Below are positions 22,153 to 32,900 of a stretch of DNA of 64,000 nt, piece after piece. The DNA lies in assembly GCF_000321225.1 (NCBI RefSeq), contig NW_004450664.1, positions 1,029,989-1,093,988 on the forward strand, read 5' to 3'. Position 1 is the first letter of the stretch. Each line of letters begins with the position of its first letter. A program made the translations under genes and the position numbers. Source of the stretch: Odobenus rosmarus divergens. Its lineage: Eukaryota; Chordata; Mammalia; Carnivora; Odobenidae. Under the pieces are notes generated by a model. It was not told the DNA's origin and ran no database searches. It saw only the letters and a program-made list of their open reading frames with translations.

Positions 22153-22450
22153 CTAAAAATGTGTCAAGAACAAGCTTTCAAAGGAGGAAACCAATTCCCA
22201 GCTGCCGGCAGAATAAACTCTAACACCCTTTAAAGGAATGCAACACAATCCACCACTCAACAGCATAAAAGCACTAATTCTGGAATCCAAGAAAAATTAA
22301 CCAGACATAGAAAAGGCAGGAAAATGTGACCTGTCGCCAGGAGTAAAGATCCATCAGTAAGATGGGCCCAGAAATAAAAGAGATAGACTTAGCAGTGATA
22401 CTAAAAGCACCTATCACCTGTGGGCTCGATGTGCTAAAACTTTGAAAGGA
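22153..22450 (+). mobile_element. Possible old L1/HAL1 5'-part fragment
   Basis: Contains TCTGGAATCCAAGAAAAATT, CAGACATAGAAAAGGCAGGA and AGATAGACTTAGCAGTGATA, which resemble the start region of old half-L1/L1M elements. Diverged. Confidence 0.5.
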
Positions 22451-24985
22451 CAATCTTAGTAGGAGGAACGCAGCTGTGAAATCCCGCGACTGTCAAGGTC
22501 ACACAAGGTGAACCTGAGTTACTGTCACACACCACTGACTAAGGAAACGTGATGACCAAAGGCCATGTGGCATCCCCGACTGGACCCTGGAACAGAAAAA
22601 GGAGCGACTCAGCTTCCTCAGGCATGCGGCACACAGCCCTTGCTCTTGGCCAAGAGGCCACGGCATGGCTCCTGGATACCTGGGTGCAGGCACTGGCAGC
22701 TCCACTGGACGCCGGCAAAGGCGTCTCTCGGGAGCCCTGGTCTCCTGAAGTGGTAGCGTGTCACTGGAAGGAAACATGGTCTCTTCCTCTTACACCAGGA
22801 GAGGGAGCACCTCTTGGGTCGGAGCTGCCACTGGCACGTGTGACACCTGGGCAGCACGTGTGACACCAGGCCACGGGGAGTCTGGCTGCCTGCTCTACGG
22901 AGCTGCCAGGACCTGGGGACTCTCGGTGCCATGGGACACCCGTGCCCGTGCAGATGGGTCCCCTCCACATCCGTGACCTTGTGCTTCTCTTTTCCTGATG
23001 TTCGCTGGCAGCCGCCAGCCTGGCTTTCGGACGTTTGAGAAGTTGAGCTCAGGCTGGTGCTGGGGTGCTCTCACCAGAGCCCAAGGGTCACCATGGAGCT
23101 GGGGTTGCCTGGAAGAGAAGATCTTTCAGGAGCTATATTTCAGATGGAGAACACATCCCTTTTTAAAGTTTAACAAACGGGGCGGAGTGCTTTTAGGGAG
23201 AAGATTAGAGCAGAGAGATGGGAGGAAAACCAGGAGAGGGTGGAGGGCCACAAAACAAGGGTTAGGGTTTCGGAGAGACCATGGTCAACAGTGTCCCCAG
23301 GACAAGAAACTACTGGCCCGAAACACACCTGCTGCCTTTGGTAGCATGTGACCAGACGAAGGGTGTCTGCCTGGTGACCAGAGGGAGGACGGTGCGGCGC
23401 CAGGTGACGGTGTTAACAAGGGAGGACAGGAGGGGCCAGGGTAGGGATGCAGAGGAAGAGCCGAGGTCTTTCTGCAAAACAGTTGGACTGCGTGCGCTTC
23501 TCCTGCCTGCCCGGGGCGCCGCTGGCTCTCCCTGGACTAGTGCAGGGCCTTGGCCTCCATGCATCAGCTCAGCTCCGGTGCTCGGTCCCCCCATGGCACA
23601 GAACACGAGTTCACCCTCGGTGTGGTCAGGGTCACGGTACTGCCTCCAGCAGCGCCCGCTGCACCTGCCCATCTGGACCTCACGACTCGGCCCTGCTTCT
23701 GACCTCGTCTCCTGTCGGCTTCCCACACTCAGCCTCTCAAACCACCACCCTCCCCACCCTGGCTCCGGTACAAGCTCCTGCCTTGTACCTCCCTTGCGGT
23801 CCCCTTCATGCCTCAGGGAGGCCCCTCCCCACGCCCGGCCCAACGCACCAGGATTTCCATCTTAAAAATGGCCCGTTTCGGTCTCCCCAGTGCAAGCTCA
23901 GTGATGCCGTCTCCTCTGTGATGTCCCAGGGCTTTTCAGGCTTTTCATAAATGTGGCGAGTGCAGGGCCCACGAATACGGCCACCGTGGCAGCTGACCAG
24001 CCCCGTCCACCGCGGGAGGGACAGGGCCTTGCTCTGGCTCCCTGGGACGCACTGCAAGGGCGCTCCTCCAAGGGTGGAGGCACCAGGTGGCCCCCACGGG
24101 GCTTTGCGGTCTCCTCCTAGAGATCCGTCACCCTCACACTGCCTCTCCCGCGCCCCCTGCCCCAGGGACCTGTGTTCACATCTGGAGATCCGACGGCCAC
24201 AGTGCCCTTCTGTGCTTTTCCGGGCCCTGACCCGGAATGAGTGGGACCCCACTCGAGCCGAGAGCGGAGCTCGGGTTCTGCGAGGATTCAGAGTTGTTTC
24301 CTTCCTCACGGGTCTGATCATGAGAGATCCACTAGGCCAGGGGGAAAAGGCTGCACCAGGTAAGGGCTTCGCAACCCGGTGCAGACCGGCACCACTCCAG
24401 CCCCGACCAAATCGGCGATTTTGCAAATGGGAGATGCTTCAGAATATTTTTTAAACCTTTTTGTCAGAGAAGTGCTTTGAGAATTTCTATAAAACCATGC
24501 AGTAGAAAAGCTTATTTTAGGGTGTTCATGAAGCACAAGCTAAAAGCTGGTTTTAGAAATTGTGAGGGGGATTCTGAGCTATTTTAATTTAGTAATCCCC
24601 TTCAATGTCAAATACATTCAGTACGATAGAAATCGAGTCTCTATCACAGAATAAATCTGAAAAGGGCTGGCTCAAAAAAACTCCAGAAGACTGAATTTAA
24701 CAATTAAACAAAAAGAGACTTTAAACAAGGGAACAGGACACCTTGGTAAACACCCCTTAGGAGAAACCAAAGTTCTTGTCTTTATTCAGCTGCAGGGAAC
24801 ACAGTCTCTCCGTTTGGAAGGACCTACGAACTTCCATGTAAACTTGGTATCTGGAAAGAAAGAGAACTGAGCTGATCACATCGCACGTCGGGAGCTGAGG
24901 ACTGAGCCCGCGGGCCAGCCCACAGCCAGCACCCAGCTGCGCCAGAGCTCCAGCCAGAAGGCGGGCAGGCGAACACACACTCAGG
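22451..24985. other. GC-rich intergenic stretch between GALNT11 and KMT2C
   Basis: GC-rich from about 22500 to 24430 with long open frames on both strands (23281-23865 +, 23806-24426 -, 23310-23843 -). These overlap each other, have no recognised domain and look like the by-product of few stop codons in GC-rich DNA. No promoter, splice pattern or RNA gene could be supported. After 24450 the sequence is AT-rich up to the KMT2C 3' end. Confidence 0.4.
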
Positions 24986-24989
24986 CGCT

Positions 24990-26827
24990 TGTATAGATGT
25001 AAAATATTTTATTTGTAAATGGTGATCTTCTAAATCTGTGTCCACAAATTCCAAAACCCATAACACTCTGTATACTTCAAAAAATTCAATTTTTGCCAAC
25101 ATTAGGTACTATTATACAGAACAGAAAACAAAAACCCGGTAGGACAAATACTGGTAGGATGTCAGAATATTGTACAAGAGAAGAAAAATATTCAAGAAAC
25201 AAATTTCATACAGCTATTTATCAAGAGAAAAATATATACAATTGATTTATTCTGTAAGATAAAAATACATCATGCCATATACATTACAAGTTCAGAACTG
25301 CGTCACTGATATACCAACAGTTTACAGCCCACTTGAATTGTGCACACAAAAACTTCATTTATACTTAGCCTGTGAAGTGTCAGTACCAGAATTTTAAGTA
25401 CAAAATAAAAAGCTAACCTGGTTCAAAATGCTGATTAAGTTTCTACAAGCAAACACAAAACAGTGTTTTTTTTTTATTAAAGAAATGTAAACAAACAGTT
25501 CATACAAACACATTTTAAAATTACATCTTCCGAAACCCTATCGTCGGGGTCCTGCAGCTGCAAGCGTGACCACAACTTTTTTTTTTTTTTCCTTTTCAAA
25601 TTTTTGTGTTAAATAGAAGGCTAGAGTTAGGCTGGAGTCCTGCCACACAATCTAGTATGTTTACATGATTCTCTGTGGCTTGAAACAAAGTTCTAATCAA
25701 AACTACATCCGCTGAAGAAAAGTTCAGCCTCCATTTGGGTGTATTTTTAAGCATTATTCACAGTTATCACAAATTGTAAGCACAAAAAAACCTGACTGAA
25801 GAAGTAGGGATGCAACAATATAATATGAAAAAGTTAGTTTAAATTACCAAAACAGCTATAAAAGTCGTAGTCTTAGCCTACACTCCGTTCTATCAGAAGG
25901 TGTATAAAACAAGTACTAATAGACCGTAGTTTCCAAAAAACCCCAAATGCTCTAGGTTGAAATTTTGGTTATTACATAATTATAATGGCATATTTAATAA
26001 CACAAAATTATATTGTGACATCCCTATGAACATTTTATAAGCACCCGAGCTGCTGCAGAGCCTGGTAGCATTTGGTCAATACTATTTTTATACTGTATTT
26101 TTTTCTCAAAATATTTACATATTTGTACAAAGTAACAGGGTCTGTTAGTTCTGCAGGTAACAGCAGCAGCTTGGCTTTCTTCTAACTTTTATTTAAAAAT
26201 AGCTTCATTCACTTATTCAATAATAAATACAAAAAGTTGCTCTTATTTTACAGAAATCAAAAACTACAATAAACTGACTCATGGAATCAAGTATTTAAAT
26301 GTATTTTAGTGCAAGTTATTACCCCTTAGCTCTATCCCTAAGGAAGTCATTTCAGTACATTCCTTGTTCAGTGGTGTCTACTTTATTTTAAAAAATCTTT
26401 AAGTTAGAGGGCCTGCCCCTGTTTCAGATAAGGCCGTGGCCAGCACTTTGGACGTCCGTCCCCCTTTCGCTGGTGATCTCAGTCTGTACATTCATAGGAA
26501 GGCCCCCACCCCGGGGCAGGGCGGCGAGTGGCTCTTCGCCCCCAAGGGTCTCCTCAGCGAGACGCAAAAACACAAAACAAAACAAAGCCCACCCACAGAA
26601 AGAAGGAGGAAAGAAAGAAGAAGAAAACAAAAGTGCTGGACTGCTCTGTGGTTCTGGCGCCGCCCCGGCCCGAAGGACTGAGGAGGGAATCAGAACTCCC
26701 AGAGGCGAGTGTTCAGAAAGTCATAAAACAGAAAACAAAAATCTCTTTCTGTCTGCAAAATTCAAATGGTGTGTCGAATCGCTTCTTCCTGGGGACAAGC
26801 CGCCCGCCGAGACCGCAAGGAATGCAT
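24990..26827 (-). other. KMT2C: KMT2C 3' untranslated region
   Basis: About 1.8 kb of AT-rich sequence between the stop codon and the distal poly(A) signal at 25008-25013. The length fits the known large 3'UTR of this gene. On the mRNA strand it has further AATAAA copies (plus-strand TTTATT at 25246-25251, 25474-25479 and near 26380), which could give shorter forms, and a Pumilio-type UGUAAAUA (26112-26119). A 7-base match to the miR-17/20/93 seed target lies at 26630-26636. Use of these sites is inferred only. Confidence 0.75.
25008..25013 (-). terminator. KMT2C: Distal poly(A) signal AATAAA of KMT2C
   Basis: Plus-strand TTTATT. On the mRNA strand AATAAA is followed by about 20 bases and then a GT-rich run (CCTGAGTGTGTGTTCG), a normal downstream element. 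Taken as the main 3' end. Confidence 0.7.
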
Positions 26828-26920
26828 TCAGTTCATCCACTTCCGGCAGTTCACGGCCCCGCAGTGACACGGAATCTTGTGCTGGTCATCTTCAAAGTCA
26901 AACTTATAGTCATAGCAAAG
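26828..26920 (-). CDS. KMT2C: KMT2C last coding exon: end of SET and post-SET
   Basis: Thirty codons and TGA (26828-26830). It starts LCYDYKFDFEDDQ: the Tyr of YDY belongs to the SET active site. It ends with the post-SET zinc cluster CHCGAVNC and CRKWMN. The acceptor on the - strand is GTGGGCAG. Confidence 0.97.
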   Translation of the reverse strand, partial: LCYDYKFDFEDDQHKIPCHCGAVNCRKWMN

Positions 26921-29900
26921 CTGCCCACGGCAAAGACACAGTGTGAGAGAGGCCGGGGGCGGGGGGGTCCTGCCTCTATCTGCCTGACCCACAAACCTAG
27001 CAGCACGGCCGACCTAGCAGAGCACCAGAGCTGCGGCGTCCCCGTGGGCCTTGGACAGAAGGCCACCTGGGGTCCCCACGGGACAGACACAGCGGCCGGC
27101 AATGTTTCCAGGCCGCACCACATCTGAGGAAGGGGAGGCCGGCTGGGGAGAGCTGCGTTCCCACACCTCCTCGCAGCTCACCCCACCCCCACCCCCAGGC
27201 CTTCCTCCTCCCCACCTGGGGGAGGGACCAACCACCCCCTGCCGGCTGACAGCTTCTCTTCTTCTTTCCTCACTTAAAAGAATGTTTAAAAAAGATCTAC
27301 TTAGGGTCATCAAGTTACTCTGCACATCTCAGACCAGCCCTGCTGCCCTGGAGCCAAGCCCCCTGACCGCCCCCCCCGCCCTGACTCTGCAAGAAGAAGG
27401 GGAGGCCCAATACTCTCCGAGGGTCTTCTGTCGCAAACGTCCTAACTGAGGGGCTGTTTGGAAAGACTTCCTTTCTATAGTGAAAGGGAAGACACCAACA
27501 TTTACTGGGTAGCTTATCTCAGTAACAAAACCACTTAGTACCTTTTGTTAGGTACTTGCGGAGTTCTTCAGGGAGACTTTCGCCATTTCATATAAATGAG
27601 GCAGAGACTCGGAGAAGTTAAGCGACCTACTCAAGAATACTCAGGGGGGGGGGGGAAAGAAGGACCCGGAGCTTGGGGGGGGGGGGTCTCCATCTGTCCC
27701 AATGCCCCTAGTGGTTGCTGGCACCACGCTGGGTTCTCACATACTTTGATTTACTCATCAAGATACTTTGAGATGCGTGCGCCATGGGCATTGGGTAAAT
27801 TCTTGATTTAAAAAAGGGAATTCCAAAAAGATGACCAAAAAATACAAGAAATCATCGCCTAGCTCTGATCCAAAGGGCTGGGGGGTTCCAACATAGATAC
27901 TATACTCCCCCTCATCCCCTGCCCCAGGAGAGGCTCTTACAGAAACCCACATAGCTCAGCGGCACCACCTAGAGCACCTTGAAATGTGTGCTAATCGCCT
28001 TTGTGGAAGACAAATTTGGGAAACATAAGTGGTCTAGACTAGTAATAACTTTAACAGGTGAAAGTCATCTGTGAGACCAGAGAAACAAATGTCAAGTTCA
28101 CCATCCAGCATTTTGAAGAGAAAAGATTGTAACAAAAAAGAGCCAAATTGAGTATCTGTTGAGAAAAATCTGTAAGCTTGTACTGATGCTAAGTGCGAAT
28201 ACAGGCGATCTGGACCCACATGCTGCCCGCAAATTGGCCGCCTGCAGCCTTCCAGTGGCCTCGCATGAGCATCATGTTCCTGGAGACCACGGAGGCCACA
28301 ATCCCATCAGTGGGATGAAAGGTAGAATCTTTAAAGAGAGGAATCCTGTCAATCTGTGACCAAGGGGGTCATGCAGGAGCCCAAAGAAATGGGGAAGTGA
28401 TGCCACATGGGTGCTGCGGGGATGTGTGGAGTTTGGGAAGCACAGAGTGAGGGAACTGGGGGGAGCTGGTAGTCCACACTTGCCATGCTGCCACGAGGAG
28501 GAAGGCGGCACGTGGCTGTCCCGGGTGAAGTGATGGGGTGGCACCCTCTGACCCACCACAAGGAGAGTTTTCCAGCACTACAGCACTGGACGACCCCCGG
28601 GCCGGCCGACCGCATCAAGCAGCAAGCTGCCACGCGGGGGTATGAGCGGAGCAGACGGGGTCCCACGCTCTTACCTCTTCTCCTTTCTGGATTCTCCGGT
28701 TGGAGCTGATGATGATTTTGTGTCCTCTCTCAAAAGTCACCACTTCAGCCACACAATTAGGCGCACACGAATGGTTGATATATCTGCAAGCCACCGTGTC
28801 AGAAACTACTGATTATGAAACAGCTGGAAGAAGCTTTACAAACATTCAGTTCGTAGGGAAAACTTTTTCCTGATTACATTTCTACGTGCCCATTCATAGA
28901 ACAAGAACAAATACAATTTTAAATGAAAATTCTTTTCAAAACTTATCTGCCCTGAATTTTTAATCATGGAGGCTGTCGTGGGCACATGGACCCACTGGGC
29001 AGAACTTCCTTGACCAGACTCCCGTTGCCTCACCTGGCAGGCCCTCCTGTGAGTGTCGCATCGATCACGTGGTCATTATCCATGCGGAACATGTACACAC
29101 CACGGTTCTGAAAGAGAAAAGTCAGAAACCCCTCCACGTGCACGTTCAGAGCAGGAAGACTCAGCTGCAAGTGAATGGAAACACAGCCCGATCGCACTCA
29201 CTGTGGGTGTCACACAACCATGTCAGGGGACATGTATGTCCGTGGTGGGAATGGAAATCAACGGATCGGGAGGTTCCTTGCAATGCCAGGCTCATTAATC
29301 TACAGCTGTATCTATGTGAACGATAACCCCAACTAGATAGGTTTAGACTGACAGAAAAAACAAGGAAAACACAAGAATATCCAGATGTTTAAATAAAAAT
29401 CTTTTAAAAAAAAGGAGGGGGGTGCCTGGGTGGCTCAGTCGGTAAAGTGTCCGTGTTTGGCTCAGGTCATGATCCCAGGGTCCTGGGACTGAGTCCTGCG
29501 CCAGGCTCATTGCTTAGTAGGGAGCATGCTTCTCCCTCTGCCCCTCACCCTGCTCATGCTCTCTCTTGCGCGTGCGCACGCTCTCTCTCAAATAAATTTT
29601 AAAAAATATCCAGATGTGGCTTCTGTTCAAAACTGAACCTCACAGGACAGTGCGACTTGGCCCTGTTTCCAGCTTTTTGATGGCACAGGGACAGAGGAGG
29701 ACTGGCTCTTACCTGAGACTCATACAGCTTCTCTTTTCTGTTTGCAACTTCATTTCGAATGATCGTGCCGATGTACTCGATGACCATGGTGTGCTTCTCG
29801 ATGTCCCTAGCAGCATATAGGCCCAGCCCCTGTGAAAAAAAGAAATAAAAAATGGGGGGAAAAAAGTGTGTATGTACTTCAAAAATCACTTTGATTTCTT

Positions 29901-32900
29901 GGACAACAAACCTGATTCCCTTTCATACAAAGGCCACATCAAAAGCCACACTGAAGATTTCAGCTGAACTCGGTCTTTTTTATTGAATATACTATCACCT
30001 GAAACAATCTTACCACTTAAAGTCATGCCATTACTATCTTGCTTTGTGTCTTTCTTTTACTAAATTCTGAAGGCATATTTACAAAGCCGTACCACTGACT
30101 GGCCACCACATTCTGCCAGGCCATCTTCTCTTCCATTCATGCCAAGATTCCACCAACTAAACAGGCTAATAGCTTCTGGTGTTTATCCCATTACTGTTTC
30201 TAAAAGAATATGACAGGACAATAAACTTAATCGATAAGAAATAGGGCTAACCACAAGGGACTGTGAATACTATAGTCAGGTTTCGGATTTGGCTAGGAGT
30301 TCCTGGAAGCCAGAGCAAAAGCAGAAGCACAAGTTACTCTGCTCTAATTACCAGGAAAGCTGGAAAGAAATAAAGTTCTTCGGAAAGGCAACTTTCTCCA
30401 GTAATCTGAAGTTCGGAGGCCGGAGAGAAATGTACGGGAATCTGACCTGGCGAGAAATAGTGCCGCAAGTTCTCTCGTTTGGCAGCTCGTACTCTCTACG
30501 CTAGTGGCCTAATAAATCACATACTATGTACTTTTTAAAGTTTTTAGCATTACGAATTCTGGAAAAATAACATACTGAAAAAAATATGGATAATTTCCAT
30601 GAATATGTGATATTTTCTTGTCCCAATGTGAGTTTCTGCCTTCTCAACTCCAGCTGGCTGCCGGAAGACCACAGCAACCAAGTAGGGAAGAGCGTGTGCT
30701 AAATGGGGAGTCTGCCAGGTGCAGCTGCATCAAGCCCCGCCGTAGGGCACACGGTACCAGAGGCCCATCTCAGAGACTTTGGTGTGTGAACTGAATTATC
30801 TTCTGGGAAAAAACATTTTATGCAATTTATCTGTTCAATTCCAGACATAACTGAGGTGAACGAACCAGAATACACAAAATAGTGGTATGTGTAGAGATCA
30901 ACATAGTTTGGTATAAGAACAGAGAACATCAGTGAAAAAGAACAGAGAATCCAAGTAGATCTGTGCGTGTGTGAGAATCTAATGCGTAATAGTTACAGTA
31001 GGGGGGGGTGTCACAGTTCAGTGCAACATGGAAGGGTTAGTTACTAAATGGTGCTTTTCAACTATTCAATGGAAGAAAATAGTCTTAATTAACACTTAAA
31101 ATTTCTGAAATCAAGAAACCCAAGAGACTACATATACAATAAAATCTACTGTCTTAACCAAGACTAGAAACTACAAAAAATTATGTACATTTAACTATGC
31201 AAAAACTAAAACTTTTATAAGAAAAAAGATACCATACTTCCTAGTAGGCACAGGGTGTTTGGTTAAGGGAGTACATCTATTAGCACAACTTCTTACAAAT
31301 TAGAAAAGGGGCAAAGAATGAATATGTGATTCACAGAAGAGCAAACCCAAATGGCAAGCATGAAACGTTGCTCACCAGTCAGCGGTTAGAAACTGCAGTG
31401 AAGGAAGCAGGATCCGGCTGGCGGAAGTGTAAAAGGGCAGTAGCACGACAAATGGGGAAAGGAGAGGGAGTCCCCCCAACGCAGGAAGAAATGTGCAATG
31501 ACAGCCTTTCCGGAAAACCAACAAGCTCTAAGACGGAAAGTACATACGTACTTTTACACAGTAGTCTCACTGGTGGGAATATTCTCCAAAGGAGTGACTG
31601 TATCGATACGTGGGGATATTTGTACAAGATATTGATGGCAATGCTATTTTGGGAAAAACTGTAAACAAAATAAATGTTCACCAGTTGTGGGACAGTTTAC
31701 TTAATTACAGTTCATCGACATCAGGGAACGTCACACAGCCACTGAGGAGAACGAAAGAATGAAACAGAGCTGCCTCGGCTGCTCTAGAGGATTCTCTGAG
31801 GATAAGCGAGAAGGGAGGACTGCAGAACCGTGTATGGGAACGACTCCACCGGAACATCCACGCACAGACGTGCCTGCACGGTCAGGACGGTGGCACGGAA
31901 TACACCGAACACGGGGGTCAAGAAATCACTGAAATGACAGGGAATAAAAGCGACACAGAAATAGGAATGGTATCAAGGGAACGAGCTACTTGGGAACGTT
32001 TAAAATGGAAAAGTAACTGATGGAGCAGATGAGAAAGACACACCACCAGAAGCAGACCACTGGATGCCCCAGGAGCTGGAGAGGCTCCATTCTTGACGCA
32101 ACAGCAGAAAGAAAAGAAAGATACCGTATTTGTAATTTAAACACACAGTATCAGATAAAAAGATCAAGAGCAGAAAGAGCTCTTAGTTTTATTTTTTTTC
32201 TAAACACAAAAGAAAGATCAGCAGATAAAGTAGAAGCCACAGAACAAGGACAAGGGAACCAAAACCAGAAGGGGGACAGAAGGAGGGCTATGGAGACGGA
32301 AGTTCCCGTCTGTGTTGGCACTGGTCATCTGGGGGCCCCACCGCAGGGGCCAGACTGAAAGGCACACTTAGCAGGTCCCAGCTGACGCTGCTGCTAGTCT
32401 GGGGTCCACCCTGTGAGAGCCCAGATCTCATGGGTCCGAATTTGTCTATAGGTTCAAACAGAAAGAAATAGAGGTAGGAACTTGCAAAAGAATTAATACA
32501 TTTCTCAGACTGAAGGCCACAATGCTACAGGTCAAAAAGGGTCATCAAATAAGGAAAGCAATAAAAAAGAAAATGACCCGAACCTAGGCACATTTTTTGT
32601 AAAATGTCCAAACATCAAGACTAACAAGAAGATCCTACAATTTTCTCAAGAAGAGAAAAAAGGTTCCAACAAAGGAACAAGAATCCGAATTGAGTATAGA
32701 CAATGGAATATAGATCGGATTTATATTTTGCAGGAATCACAGTGGGTGTGAGCGGGACTGGGTGAGAGGAGGCAGGCAGTCAGGCCCACCAGCCATGCAC
32801 ACAGACGCTATGGCAGGTGAAAACTGTGGCAGAGCCAGAGCGTGGACTGAGAGAGCTCTTCTGAGGGAGATAGGCAACAGAGCACTTGAGGATGCTCTGG

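Noticed and set aside
23281..24426. Long overlapping open frames on both strands (194, 177, 167 and 206 codons).
   Set aside because: They overlap in several frames in GC-rich DNA, have biased low-complexity composition, no domain and no splice or promoter context. Best explained by scarcity of stop codons.
26424..27449. Plus-strand open frames of 132-199 codons over the KMT2C 3'UTR and last exon.
   Set aside because: Antisense shadows of the KMT2C last exon and GC-rich intron; no domain and no splice support.
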